Below, in pieces: positions 33,801-43,000 of a stretch of DNA of 64,000 bases; positions within the stretch are counted from its first letter, which is position 1, and every line of letters begins with the position of its first letter. Origin of the DNA: Stichopus chloronotus. Taxonomy: Eukaryota > Echinodermata > Holothuroidea > Aspidochirotida > Stichopodidae. The DNA lies in NCBI GenBank assembly GCA_021234535.1, contig CM037838.1, forward strand, positions 15,914,152 to 15,978,151. Direction: 5' to 3'. Position numbers and translations under genes: made by a program. Under the pieces are notes generated by a model that did no database searches, had not been told where the DNA came from, and saw nothing but the letters and a program-made list of their open reading frames with translations.

Positions 33801-35878
33801 TATACACAGTACATAAGTACACGTAGCTAGGCGCAGCAAACTTGGCCGTGGGTGTGTAAGGAGCGCAAGTGTTTTGTGAATGTGCGTGTCACAGTACACA
33901 TTCCTGTGCAGATCGCATGTACATCAAAGTAATTCTTTGATTCCCTGTATTTCTCAAATCAGGGGGCTGCCACTCTGGGCCTTTTGTAGTTCTAAGAAAC
34001 ACGTCACAATCATTTGCATAACTCAATGTCTGTTCTCACGAAAACGTACTGTAAACCATTCATTTCCTTGGCTATTGTATACAGGACATGTACAGTGAAA
34101 ACATACTGAGTAGGGGTATCGTTAAAGGCATGAAAAATGACTTTGTTATTAGTTAAAATTGCTCAGTCTAAACATCGTTACATAGACTGAAATATTAGTT
34201 CACATTGTATGGAAAAGCAAAGATCTCATAAGTTATGTTTCATTTTTTACTAGCAAAACCTACCATGCTGTGTTACGTACCCTACTGACCTATGACATCC
34301 CCGATCGAGTGCACTCTACATATCATAATAAAGTACCAAGTGACTAAGTTTGAAATTCATTAGACTTACTGCCAAGAAGGAAATTGCAACACACTTTTTC
34401 AAAGCATTTTGCCAATTAGAGATTTGACCTGTGATCTCTGACCTGTGACATCTGACCTTAAATTTTGACTGGAGACAACTTCAGACCGTGGGTCACCTGT
34501 AGACCCTCATCAACTTTGCGGTCACATTTTTAGAATCTTATATACCGATCATATATTTGGAGGTCACATGTAAGTAGCCATTTTGGACCAAGAAATAATA
34601 CAGCAAATTTAAGATTTTCACTAATTTGGCCTCTGACCTTAAAATTTGATGGGAGGCACATCTTCGGACCACGGGTCACCTATCTACAACTTTGACCCTC
34701 ATAGGCTTGACGTTGCGGAGGTAAACTTTTGAAATTGATTTTTGCATACACGAACACACGCATGCTGCTTTACATTACACACAGAGTGAGGACTCCATTG
34801 AATTCTCCTTTGTTGTTCCTTCCTGAACCATAACCTTCACAATACACTCCCTATTGTTGTTTTGTTTTTTCTTCTGACTTCAGAATTCAGTAGAATTCTC
34901 TTCGAGGCCCTGAAATTCTTTTGTTCAGGTCCTCGGAAAGTACTACAATACAAAGGCACGTACACACCTCTTCACACATTTTGACCCCTACCCTAATGGG
35001 AGGTCTCAGGTCACCTTAAGCAGCATACCAGGTTAGACCCCATGTCACATATAAACCAACCCTACATAATACATTATAGCATCCCTAAGCAGCTACAATA
35101 TCTTATACTGTACATTTCATGTATAGGGATGAGACACTAAATTCTTATGTTCAAGTTACTGTACCTTTAACTGTAAACTGATCAGTGATCATTTGATCTT
35201 CTGGTTGATTATCGAACATTTTCTTGATAGGAACTGTCCAAATTGATTGGTAATGATTGGAAAAATGTTGGGCGAAGACTTGATTTCACTGAAGCTGACC
35301 TGGAGAACTTGGAAAAAGACAATACAGGCCAGAGAGAAGTTGCCTTGCAAATGTTTCTTCAGTGGATGGAGCGTAAAGGTAGTGCTGCTACTTATAACGT
35401 TCTTGGAGATGCTCTCATTAAGGCAGGAAGAGCTGACTTAGGGGAGACATTCAAGAAAGGAAATGGTAAGAAGCAGAAGCCTCAATTCTCCTCATTGATG
35501 GTTATCATAGAACACTATAAAACAAATGCAGTGAATTCAGTGCTGGAACCAATAGAGGGAGCAATGGGGCCATGGCCCCACTCAAATGCAGCCCCAAAAT
35601 TCTTTGCAGAATTAACACCCAGCAAAACGAAGTTTTTAGAAGGAAATGACTTGACAATTGCACACTTGGTTGCAAAAAAACGCATCCAATGGGATCAGTT
35701 ATGTAAAAATTCCACAGGGGAGAGGGATACCCAATCCTCTAAGATCCGTCTCTCATATCATTGTGCTGCCAGTGTAGTTCCAGTATCAAATCACCTGGAT
35801 CCACCAGTGAGTGAACGATATCCCATAAAGAAAGTGAAATATACTATTTCTAAGGTCAATTGTCTCAGTCTCTTGTGA
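5174..35878 (+). CDS. Predicted NACHT-ZU5-UPA-Death receptor gene (5' incomplete)
   Basis: The predicted exons are 5174-6888, 9245-9447, 10599-10675, 12158-12216, 16414-16486, 24324-24647, 25580-25800, 26353-26484, 27706-27864, 29382-29429 and 35231-35465 (or read through to 35878). Every join keeps frame, and nearly all have good GT/AG sites. The domains in order are NACHT NTPase, a short LRR-like remnant, a Ser/acidic linker, ZU5, UPA and Death, in roughly 1,100-1,200 residues without the unknown N-terminus. From family knowledge, NACHT is a nucleotide-driven oligomerisation switch, and ZU5-UPA-Death occurs in PIDD1, UNC5 and ankyrins. The inferred role is a cytosolic innate-immune or cell-death sensor; no signal peptide or membrane segment is seen. 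The alternative is two adjacent genes, one NACHT and one ZU5-UPA-Death, split in the 4.2- or 7.8-kb intron. Confidence 0.7.
8402..8749 (-). mobile_element. T2/Kolobok-like MITE, copy 1
   Basis: A 348-bp element flanked by TTAA on both sides (8398-8401 and 8750-8753), with terminal inverted repeats AGGGAAATAGGGCGTTT. No coding capacity. Two more copies (20962-21304 and 50852-51193) share its interior in the opposite orientation. TTAA target sites with TTAAAGGRR-type ends are what I recall for T2 MITEs of the Kolobok group. It lies in the intron after the NACHT exon. Confidence 0.85.
9245..9447 (+). CDS. Exon with LRR-like remnant
   Basis: The acceptor CCACAG (9244) and donor GTAAGTG (9448) bound an open exon that enters in phase 0, as the NACHT exon requires, and leaves two bases. 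It encodes an amphipathic segment (VMNIMKFIANCS near its end) that looks like a single leucine-rich-repeat turn of the type that follows NACHT in NLRs. There is no repeated array. The assignment as LRR is weak; the exon itself is well supported by its splice sites and phase. Confidence 0.75.
10599..10675 (+). CDS. Small linker exon
   Basis: A 77-bp exon between CATTTCAG (10598) and GTAAGTAG (10676). It completes the split Arg codon of the previous exon, encodes a hydrophilic segment beginning LEFASEPPNIEES, and leaves one base. No domain is recognised. Confidence 0.6.
12158..12216 (+). CDS. Small linker exon
   Basis: A 59-bp exon between GTTTTAG (12157) and GTAAGT (12217). It takes two bases to complete the split codon and ends in phase 0. 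The encoded text (QWNVEDHIKSFDF) has no known domain. The call rests on splice motifs and phase only. Confidence 0.5.
12385..14195 (+). repeat. Composite hairpin-ended repeat, copy 1
   Basis: It begins with ATTCCTTGC and an inverted GGCAAGG, followed by a GTGTGCATG-rich stretch and a decayed tandem unit (TAAGATATCTTAAGAGG and following). It closes at GGCAAGGATTC plus a small hairpin and CTGG (14192-14195). The interior is diverged, and the outer limits are inferred from the better copies at 19647 and 58760. Confidence 0.45.
13430..13760. repeat. Cluster of palindromes with ATAATCCAGG cores
   Basis: Several copies of an ATAATCCAGG/CCTGGATTAT-type core with GTCTATC and GATAA steps alternate in both orientations. 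One clean stem pairs ATCCAGGTT with AACCTGGAT at about 13716-13744. It could be a decayed inverted-repeat satellite. Confidence 0.5.
16414..16486 (+). CDS. Ser/Glu-rich linker exon before ZU5
   Basis: A 73-bp exon between TTTCACAG (16413) and GTGAGG (16487). It enters in phase 0, encodes a low-complexity Ser/Gln/Glu segment, and leaves one base that combines with the ZU5 exon to make Asp. It behaves as a flexible linker between the NACHT half and the ZU5 half. The phase match on both sides is the main support that the two halves are one gene. Confidence 0.55.
16748..17560 (+). repeat. Two diverged ~480-bp tandem units
   Basis: About 16748-17210 and 17228-17560 share a series of blocks in the same order: TGGTGTACAG, GTTATGGGGTCAAACATA, CCATATTTCCATAA, TGACAG..TTCA..CCCTGTGA, and a GACACAGTTA block. 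They are moderately diverged, so this is an old tandem duplication. Confidence 0.7.
17780..18600 (+). repeat. Degenerate ~140-bp tandem array
   Basis: Units carry a GTTAACACGATATC-like start, a TTGGTGTGTAGATG middle and a GTCAAAGGTCATCTGGGGTC end. They are related to the cleaner array at 58854-60026. A GT-rich leader precedes the array at 17880-17910. Confidence 0.75.
19647..21988 (+). repeat. Composite hairpin-ended repeat, copy 2
   Basis: The head at 19647 (GACTCCTTGC, inverted as GAGGAATC) is followed by a (GT)n block at 19690-19727. Four to five tandem units then run to about 20450, each starting GTAAACACGATATCTC and ending GGTCATTTGGGGTCA. A MITE sits at 20962-21304. Decayed units follow, and the tail is GGCAAGGAATC with hairpin AAGCC-TTTT-GGCTT and CTAG at 21985-21988. 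The hairpin plus CTAG recalls a Helitron 3' end; this is only an inference. Confidence 0.6.
20962..21304 (+). mobile_element. T2/Kolobok-like MITE, copy 2
   Basis: A 343-bp copy in the opposite orientation to copy 1, inserted inside the composite repeat. TTAA (20958-20961) is at the left and the mutated TTAC (21305-21308) at the right. The ends are AGGGAAATAGGGCGTTT and its near-complement. Its insertion postdates the host repeat. Confidence 0.85.
24324..24647 (+). CDS. ZU5 domain exon
   Basis: The acceptor TTTCTTTCTAG (24323) and donor GTAATT (24648) bound a 324-bp exon, phase 1 in and phase 1 out. It encodes the core of a ZU5 domain: GGTLVIPGTGVCLEIPQRAL near the start, then GIISYRF, a VVELHPSNLKLLKPVKLTLPHC strand pair, and a charged tail. 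The LTLPHC motif is diagnostic of ZU5 in UNC5, ankyrin and PIDD1. ZU5 is a beta-sandwich that packs against the following UPA and Death domains in the known structures. The continuing frame past the donor stops at 24745 and is intronic. Confidence 0.92.
25580..25800 (+). CDS. ZU5 C-terminus / start of UPA exon
   Basis: The acceptor GTGCTTCAG (25579) and donor GTAGAA (25801) bound an exon with phase 1 in and 0 out. It encodes the last ZU5 strands (a Tyr-Lys-Leu-Lys-Asp-His-Asp-Cys stretch, then WLQNFCWKTF) and the first UPA strands (RGKRIILYAAKSL). Asn-Phe-Cys-Trp lies at 25657-25668, where autoproteolytic ZU5-UPA proteins carry His-Phe-Ser. Cys replaces the Ser nucleophile, and two His residues lie 10 and 19 positions before it. 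Whether it self-cleaves is unknown. Confidence 0.85.
26353..26484 (+). CDS. UPA domain exon (middle)
   Basis: The acceptor ATTACAAAG (26352) and donor GTAAGC (26485) bound a 132-bp phase 0/0 exon. The encoded stretch, with NGLKLVLQEVDP, fits the middle UPA strands, where UNC5-type proteins have a similar NLRLSLHDIP segment. The acceptor has a purine just before the AG but a T-rich tract upstream. Confidence 0.75.
27706..27864 (+). CDS. UPA domain exon (end)
   Basis: The acceptor TCTCTCTTCCAG (27705) opens a phase 0 exon that encodes the last UPA strands, including a YFCTFNL stretch and an ETCICTFRAEQE strand. It ends LMFDVLPE. The donor GAG/GTTTGA (27865) is weak. GTATTG four codons earlier is an alternative, also in phase 0. 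If neither were used, translation would stop at TGA 27868-27870, giving a NACHT-ZU5-UPA protein without Death domain. Confidence 0.75.
29382..29429 (+). CDS. Short linker exon UPA-Death
   Basis: A 48-bp phase 0/0 exon between GTTTACAG (29381) and GTACAG (29430), encoding QPSTSSSRRVLKEDVE. The length and polarity suit the linker that joins UPA to Death in this family. The frame survives without it, so it may be alternative or not real. Confidence 0.45.
31013..31485 (+). repeat. Minisatellite, five direct units and one inverted
   Basis: Direct units near 31084, 31204, 31288, 31378 and 31444 share GGACTGCRACTGCGCCTCC, usually followed by ACTCTGATAATAGAATC and a GGACTTA step. An inverted core (GGAGGCGCAGTCG) lies at 31020-31033. 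Spacing is about 65-120 bp. Confidence 0.85.
31574..31592 (+). repeat. G19 homopolymer run
   Basis: Nineteen consecutive G residues, the longest of eight G or C runs of ten or more in the window. Confidence 0.95.
32250..32720 (+). repeat. Decayed composite repeat, copy
   Basis: A GT-rich leader (32270-32300) is followed by CTTGTAAACGTAATAATC and two decayed tandem units with GTCAACAGTCATTTGG and GGGGTCAACTTGTGAAAAC blocks. It is related to the arrays at 19647 and 58760. Confidence 0.65.
34410..34740 (-). repeat. TGACCT-rich repeat, reverse orientation
   Basis: Multiple TGACCT half-sites (GATTTGACCTGTGATC, CTCTGACCTGTGAC, CTGACCTTAAA) and GGGTCACCT blocks occur in two similar units. They look like a diverged reverse-orientation relative of the 146-bp tandem unit. 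Confidence 0.5.
35231..35465 (+). CDS. Death domain exon, gene 1
   Basis: The acceptor TTCTTGATAG (35230) opens a phase 0 exon that encodes a complete Death domain of about 75 residues: ELSKLIGNDWKNVGRRL (helices 1-2), an acidic helix, a TGQREVALQMFLQWMERKG stretch (helices 3-4), then YNVLGDALIKAGRADL (helices 5-6). This is the UNC5/ankyrin/PIDD1 type, which signals by homotypic Death-Death contacts. A good donor GTAAGA follows at 35466 (phase 1). The frame also stays open to TGA at 35878, so this may instead be the last exon. Entry and exit phases equal those of the Death exon at 61346. Confidence 0.92.
35466..35878 (+). CDS. Possible C-terminal extension of Death exon
   Basis: If the GTAAGA donor is not used, the frame continues for about 137 codons to a stop at 35876-35878, with a polyadenylation signal about 390 bp later. 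No domain is recognised in it. An uninterrupted frame of this length is unusual in DNA this AT-rich, but could be chance or an absorbed repeat. If the donor is used, an acceptor at 36469 (ATATTGCAG) would add about 20 codons before TGA at 36529-36531. Confidence 0.35.
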
Positions 35879-36268
35879 GAACAGGAACGATTTTTTTTTA
35901 CGTATATGGTACAATGCATGGTAGTTCTACCTGCAGTTTTCAATTTGCATTTGTTAATTCTACATGACCTACATATTTGTACCAGAATGTTTGCTTCCCC
36001 GATGGAATTTTAATAAATGATCTACAAATAAGGATCTCTGTCTTACAATTAGCAGAATATGCAGACTGTTGCCATCAGAAATGTGTGGCATATGTATGTA
36101 TGTCTCTCACCAGCCACTGGCACCTCTCAAACTTGTGTGAGGTCCAGAAAGCAAGCATTGATTGGCATAGCCTATTGTAAACTGTATGTGAAACTAAGCC
36201 AATGTTTCATAGGACTTTATTTAACCTGTACTGTGTAACATAGTTGTATCATTATACAGATGTGATGC

Positions 36269-36274
36269 AATAAA
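36269..36274 (+). terminator. AATAAA polyadenylation signal
   Basis: AATAAA lies 391 bp after the readthrough stop of the Death exon. It supports an end of gene 1 near 36.3 kb. There is no direct evidence of the cleavage site. Confidence 0.45.
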
Positions 36275-36531
36275 ATTGTAACACTGTCCAAAGTAACTGT
36301 CAACATAATAGATGTTAGGCAGTATCCAAGACTCATTATATTCTTACCAGCACTGTGCCATCACATTGTCTGAGTTTCCTGGATGAATGCATGCCTTATA
36401 TGTGATATATTGATTGCTAAGTATGTATTTGTGTCTTTTTGTCTGTGTGCTAATATCTGTATATTGCAGTTTCAGCAAAATGCAAAAGTTTCTTTACTTT
36501 TGGCACTTTATTATACCTGCAAGAAGTGTGA

Positions 36532-39500
36532 GGATTTTGCTTTCAAAAAGCTCGAAAAGAAAGTGCACACATGGACACAGATCCAATGTATGCCTTCCAC
36601 ACCCCTGAAGAAAAAACATTCCCAGACCCAAACCTTCTTGCATGGATCTCATGGCTTATAAATTTACTTTATGGAAATACATAGGCTAGTCATCATAATC
36701 CAAGTACAAATCATGCCTAGCATGGTGTGTCAATACTAATGCTCAAATGCTATGTCTTCGTGGAACAGAGGAATGTGAAATGAACCATTTGGTGAATGCA
36801 AATTTGTATCGACACAGTCAAGTGATTCTCATCACCCCAAAATTTGATTGGTGCACAGCCTGCTGCCCCATCTAGGATCTACTCCCACAAATGCACTTGT
36901 TTCAATATCAACAGCACTTTTTACCCAGATGAGACTGTATTATACTGTGAAAATCTGTGAAAACAAAACCCTATAATTGAAGTAATGAGGGATGGGAAAA
37001 CAGTAAGTAAGTACTTAAATGTTTTTGCCTATCAGATGATTCTCCAGCAGTGCCGTGACTATTCATATTTCTGTCTTTAACTTTTATCCTCTACAGAAAA
37101 TGCCTAGCTGGAATTTGTAATGAAACTACTATTGGCCATAGCTGGGTGTACAAAGAGACAGTGGTGTGAAAGATCTAATACATTTCAAAGGGACTGGTGA
37201 CGCTGTTTGAATGCTTTGTGTTTGTATCAAAGAAATTTTGGTTGATGGTGATCTTGTATGGAATAGTGTATAATGAATCCATACAAATACTAAGAAAATA
37301 TTCAATATTGAAGTTATTCCAGTTAGCTGTTTGTGCAGTGTGAACTATACGACAACTGGGGGTGGTAATGCAAAACAACGTTCTACCCTAAATTGCTCAT
37401 CAATATTCACAATCTGAGAAGAACCATTTTTAGCAGCAGTATATCCACCATAATTGTATGAAAGCTATGTATAACCATTTAATAAACATCACAGCATACT
37501 TCTGGCTTTAACCAGAATTTATGCTGGCAAATGTTTGTAAATTTTATCTACAAGACAAGACATATTGTATCTGCAAGAGATTGCTGTAATGCTTGATGAT
37601 GCTTGATGCCTGTAGATACGAGATCTAGCTTGTGATTTCATCGTTCTTGCAACCTCTCAGGGTAACCATGAGAAACATTTACTTTCTCAGTTATTACAGT
37701 TATTCTTCATCAAACTCACCTTTTAGAGAATATTTTGCAAATTTCCTTCTTTGTAAGCTTGTCTTCCACATTTAATACCATTCAATAATAAGTCTTTGGT
37801 GGAGTTTTCTACCTAACATTTCCTGAAAGTTATTGTTGTTGATGTAAGTTTATCAAGTCACAATTTAATGACTTGATTTCTGACAAACTTACTGCAACAG
37901 ACGGTGAATTAAAGTAGAGAATCCAACTAGGGTAATCACGTAATTGTGGATACCTGTTTTTTTTTTATATGATATATAATATGTACAGCATTCAAAATGT
38001 ATATCTATTATGTTCAGTAGTTTAGAAGAGGATCAACAACTTTGGAACATACGTTCTGTTCCTTTAATTCTGTTGTGAATGAAAAGTCAGGTACATCATA
38101 ACACAGGTAAAAAAATCATTTATTTTTCAAATCAACTATATGATAGTTTAATCACTCAACTGGTGGGATATAGTCTCCTTGTATACCAACTGGAGTATGG
38201 TTTTCTTCATTAGTGACCATCTACAGTCAATGTAACTGATTGTACAGTATTGCTCCACAGTATTAGTGAAAGCATACATGGCTGTGCATGCATGTGTCGT
38301 GTGCACTGTCCATATTTTGAGGGTTTCAATGTAATGAAACATTGTTGAAATACCAATTCAGCACCTGTGCTGGTTACTTTCCTGCTGTTAGAAGGCCCAC
38401 AGTCAGTTGCGTGGTACAGCCAGTGAATATTTTAGTTTTGGGTGAGAATAAAAGGGATAATATTGACATTTATCAGCTGTTAGTTAAGTGCATCTTGGAA
38501 AATGATCTAACCATGATGTAACTAACCTGATGAAAGAGGGTCTTAAGATATAACAATTGCTCATTGAACTTGAAATTTACTGTGAAAAATGCAACTGGGG
38601 ATACCCACAAGAATCAATATGTGTGACTATCCTTCATAAGTTGTTTTGAGATATGTAGTGAACAACATAAAGTGAACATACCCTCTGAGGTTTAATTGAG
38701 AATCAGTGATTGTGAAACAAACTTGCCTTTTATCTCATCTGAAAGAAAAGTCAAGTATATCATAAAGATACAAAAAATCATTTATTTGCTCTCAAGTTAT
38801 CATATCTCATTAGCTCCAAATGACAAAAACAAAATATTGTGGTCACTCATCTGCTGGGGTAAATATGTTACTTGCATGCCCATGAGAGTATGATTGCAAA
38901 AGATTATGATTAAAAAAATTATAATAAAACTGGATTCAGATGTTGAATTTGTGTTCTCTTTCTGCGAACTAAGCCTAGCTTTCCCCAATCACATCGATAC
39001 ACCGGAAAGCCCTTAAGGTTGTGTGACCTACTTTTAGAAAGGAGCCCCCTTCATTATGAAGCTGTAAACTAAAACCCTGAAAAAGAATCTGTTCAAATTT
39101 TGTTTACACCTTGTACCGTTTTTGAGATGTGACGTCTCAAAGTTTGAAAAAAAATGTAAAACAGATAACCTGGGTGTTGCACAGTGTCAATATTTCTTTT
39201 CTTAAGCCTATATATATGTTGCCTCTTAATCACTTAATTACTGAGTTTCACATTGGCAAGTGATATTGATATTTTTAAAGAAGAAAATACATACTTTCAA
39301 AATAAAACCCATCGGGCATATAAAATTCTCAAATGTCCTTGAAATAAAGGTTACATAATTAAAGGATTAGCAGGAGACATATCATAGGAGTCCATCTCTA
39401 GACATCAAATATTTGCATAGTTAGCTAATGTTGATTCATGGTACAGCTGTGAGACACTAATTTGGCTGTAAATTGGTCAATCCTTGATGGATATTGATGG

Positions 39501-42053
39501 AATATGTGGATATTATTCATTATGAGTCATTCTCATGTCATACGACCTTTAACTGGTAATAGCTTAGTGTGTAGCTTCACTTTGTAGTATTTTATAGGCA
39601 CAACCAACCTTTTCATTGTCACCTGACTTGGACAGTATCACAGCTTCAAAAAGAAGAAATCTTTCAAGGTACGTAAGTCAGAGAATTACAAAGTACATGT
39701 TGCAAAGCTGAAAATAAGAACTTAAAAAGGTCCGACTTGCATCTTCACAGGACATTTTATTTTTCATATTCTGTTTATATTTTCTTTCAATTTTCGTTTT
39801 GTAAATATTTCCAAAAGAGACTGAAATAAATGTTGTACAAACAAACATTCCTAAGCCGAGATGTAAAATGTTGAAATTTTTCAGTCGAATTAAATTGGTA
39901 GATTGTGCAATAATTGGGGATGTCAGTATGGTACAAGCCATTGTGCACTCTTTGTTTTTTTCTTTGTTCTGCAAAAGCCATTGTATCTTGTATAACTCAT
40001 CAATGTCATTGTAATGCCAGGGGTTAGGATGTCTGGTGGTGACATACTAGGGGGAGCGGGTGAGTGCTGCTAGCTAAACGATGTATGACATTAAATAAGT
40101 GGATTGTGGTGGTGCTCCCATTTATTGGATCCCCACTGAGAAGTTCTACGAAAATCAACGAAAAAGAAAGGAAAAAATAAATAACATGGCGAAAACAGTA
40201 AGTTAATAAGGTAAAAACAAATGCATGGAACTTGAACTAAAATGGCTGTCCGTAAATGCTTTAAAATAAAAATAAGAAAAATTTGGAATGTATCTTTTAT
40301 TATTTCATTACTCAGGAATAGCCCTTTAATTATCGGCTGTCCCTTAAAATGCAGAGACTGTTACTTAAAGTGTGATAATGACATGTGCATCACAGGGTAG
40401 ATGCTACTGGCTACTGGCTTAATAAGGAATTAATTGAACTCATACATTTACAAAAGCACTTGTTATCCTCCTCATAAGCATTTCCTCAACTCCTTTAGTT
40501 ATTGTCCCGATAACCACATTCCTAGACTTGTGATGTCACAAAATGGCAGCCAAAACAATGGTTGCACTTAGGCTAACATACCACTGTCGATGATAAATGG
40601 TTATCAAGTGGGATTCAGATTTTGACAAAGGATAGGGTGTGGTTCTCAGAAAAGAGCACTTCCATGCTCTACGGGATAAAATAAAGATACTGGAAGGGAA
40701 TTAAGGGGCTTTCGAACTATCTATAAAGGAAAGCTATACCATTAGTTTGCGCAGTACGTACCAGAAAATTTGGCTTTTCATACCCCTCAGATGGCAGGAA
40801 ACGACTGAGGGGATTACCAGCAAAATGTCTCAGAAGAGTGGCTCTAAATCCTCAGTCAAATTTCAAATAAAAAAGAAAACTGTATTCGGTGAGGCAGAAG
40901 CTGAACGTGAATAGAATGTAAACAAAACTGTGGAGTGTTAACCTCGGTGGTTATAGTTTCCGTCTTGCAATCTGTGCGTTCCGGATCAAATCAAAGAACC
41001 ACTTCGAAAGTTTCTGGGTGTTTAAATTTAGTTTGTTCAGTAAAGATGTTTACAGGGGCGCTGGGGAGGTAATTTGGGTTCCTGTTGTCCGACTTTAGGT
41101 CTTCTCCGCTTCAGGTTGCTTGACACAGCTAATGGACTGCTGAGCTTGGCAGGTTGTCTTCCAATTTCAGCCTTTGGGAAAGTTGCTAAAGACTAGGTTA
41201 CACACTCTCTTCCGTCGGACGGGGAAGTTAAATGCCGTTAACTGGAACAGGATTGGGTTTGCATTGATGATTGTCTGATTTCCTCTGGACACTTAACAAA
41301 AAGATAGGTGAATCTTTCCGGTGTTCATCCACGATCAACATGTTGATATAGGGTCCTTGATGAGCCCATATGGGTCTTGCTGATCCTCAACCTTCAAATT
41401 AAAGAATCACCCTCGCAGGGCCAAGTTTCCGGGGGCACATGTTACCTATACGTCACTGATGTGGCATATGAGACCGCCTATCTTCGGATTTCAGCTTGAA
41501 ATGGGAGTGGCAAGAGCGTGTAGCCCTTATGCGTGCACCGCACTTATAGTGTTATCTAAGCGGAGGGACAGTATCGGACAGTTTTACACCCCCCCCCCCC
41601 CCCGTCGATGGCCGGACACGGCACTCCACGGGTGTTTCGGGGTTGCATGTACTTACCCTTGAAATAGGGAAAGGCATCGTTCTATGAAAATATGGTAGTG
41701 GTATAACTACTATAACCATTACTATAACTTCTACTGGGTTAGATCAATAGACCTGGGTTACCGGTTAACGAACCTTGCTTTTTGGTTGATAAGCTTTCAG
41801 AGAACGAAAAAACGGAGGGGGTTGGGTGGGTAGTGAGTGCCGGCTAGGACTATCAGAGCCATCTATTAACAAATAGATTGGTTCTGGGGACTACCTAAGA
41901 GTAGCGCCACCATCAGCGCCGAAAGTACAAGAAAATGTTTGACTTTGCAATCCCCACCACACTCAGATGGCTTCCGTGGTGTTTTAAGCTGTATGTACCC
42001 AGCGTTTGTCTGTAATTTCGCAATGAGAAGGAAAAAGTCAAAATTTTAATAAA
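36532..42053. other. Gene-poor region left of the retroelement
   Basis: No recognisable coding exon. It contains a diverged direct repeat (about 38080-38210 and 38748-38893, sharing AAAGTCA, TACATCATAA and AAATCATTTATTT blocks) and C15 at 41589-41603. Open frames are short and lack domain motifs. Confidence 0.5.
38080..38893 (+). repeat. Diverged direct repeat pair
   Basis: Two stretches of about 130-145 bp roughly 660 bp apart share ordered blocks: AAAGTCARGTAYATCATAA, AAATCATTTATTT, an ATAATGTYAC-like middle and GAGTATGRTT. The class is unknown. Confidence 0.5.
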
Positions 42054-42058
42054 CACTT
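42054..42058. repeat. Target-site duplication (left)
   Basis: CACTT directly left of the LTR retrotransposon; the same five bases follow the right LTR at 46887-46891. Confidence 0.9.
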
Positions 42059-42310
42059 TGTTATGTTCGGTACTCAATGCACGCAGCAATAAATACAAAG
42101 ACAATGGTTCTACTCTTTATTTATTTCTTGCAACTCACTACTTCTCAGCTCAACGCCCAAGATGGAACTGACTCATGTCTGTGCTCATGTTGTATCAGTG
42201 AACTGATGTTCCTGAACTTTCAGTAACCTGTACAATATCAAAGAAGTAGGACAAAGAAAGGTGAAATGGTGAAAGTCATTTCATGGTATTTGCCAATATT
42301 ATATACCACA
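42059..42310 (-). repeat. 3' LTR of the retrotransposon
   Basis: A 252-bp terminal repeat with TG...CA ends, nearly identical to 46627-46886. It lies next to the polypurine tract, which marks it as the 3' LTR of the leftward-reading element. Confidence 0.95.
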
Positions 42311-42324
42311 TTTCCCCCCCTTCT
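42311..42324 (-). other. Polypurine tract
   Basis: On the - strand this reads AGAAGGGGGGGAAA directly before the 3' LTR, the usual place and composition of the plus-strand primer in LTR elements. Confidence 0.85.
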
Positions 42325-42414
42325 AAGGTAAGAAAAACATAACTGTAAAACAACAAAAGTAAAGGAAAACATTAATTATAAAAATGGTAGTCCTTTGATC
42401 AGACAGGTGGCACT

Positions 42415-43000
42415 CTATTCCCTAGCAGGTCTATCTGGAATTCGGGACTGTTGGGAATTTGATGGGGTAAAGTGAGGATCATGGTTTGGGGCGTAATCAT
42501 GCAAACTATTTTCAGATGATTCAGTCGGAAGCACTCTTCCTTGAAAAAGTGAAAGTCGGTCAATGTTCCAAGTCTTTCCATCAGAGGTAACATACGTATT
42601 GGGGTTAATAACCTTGGTAATCTGTATTGGGGCTGTGAACTTACTATGACCCTTCAAGACTTGACCTGGTTTCTTCACACGAACAAAGTCACCGACTCTG
42701 AATTTGCGGGTTAAAGCATGTCGGTAATGGTCTAAGAGACGCTTGCGATGCATCTGTTTATTTTCAACTTTTGCTCTAACATTTTTAGGATTAACAGGTG
42801 GGGGGGGGGGGAGACGTAGTGATTCCTGGAATGTCAAGTTTAGTTTTGAGGTGTGGGTTATGGAGTAGGATTGATGGTTCTGTGCCAGTAGTGGCATGTG
42901 GGGTGGATCGATATACTCCCAGGAACTCCCTGATTGCCTTTAAAATAGGAGTTGACTGAAGGGATGCAGTCATCACAAAATCTTTTAGGACTTTATTAAA
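42415..43000 (-). pseudogene. Integrase C-terminal part (pol remnant)
   Basis: The reading frame after the third catalytic residue continues here, with TPHATTGTEPS early on and an RVGDFVRVKK / ITKVINPNTY segment typical of the integrase C-terminal fold, then a Pro-rich stretch. A G12 run at 42800-42811 shifts the frame. It is separated from the rest of integrase by a stop near 43001. Confidence 0.8.

Larger units (their letters stand above)
29430..35230 (+). other. Intron before Death exon
   Basis: Contents: a minisatellite with GGACTGCAACTGCGCC cores (31013-31485), G19 at 31574-31592, C12 at 31894-31905, a composite repeat relative (32250-32720), and a reverse-orientation repeat rich in TGACCT (34410-34740). 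No exon is recognised. Confidence 0.5.

Noticed and set aside
36383..36661. Open frame after ATATTGCAG
   Set aside because: Two or three frames are open at once, and the phase needed by the Death exon gives only about 20 codons before a stop. Kept only as an alternative gene end.
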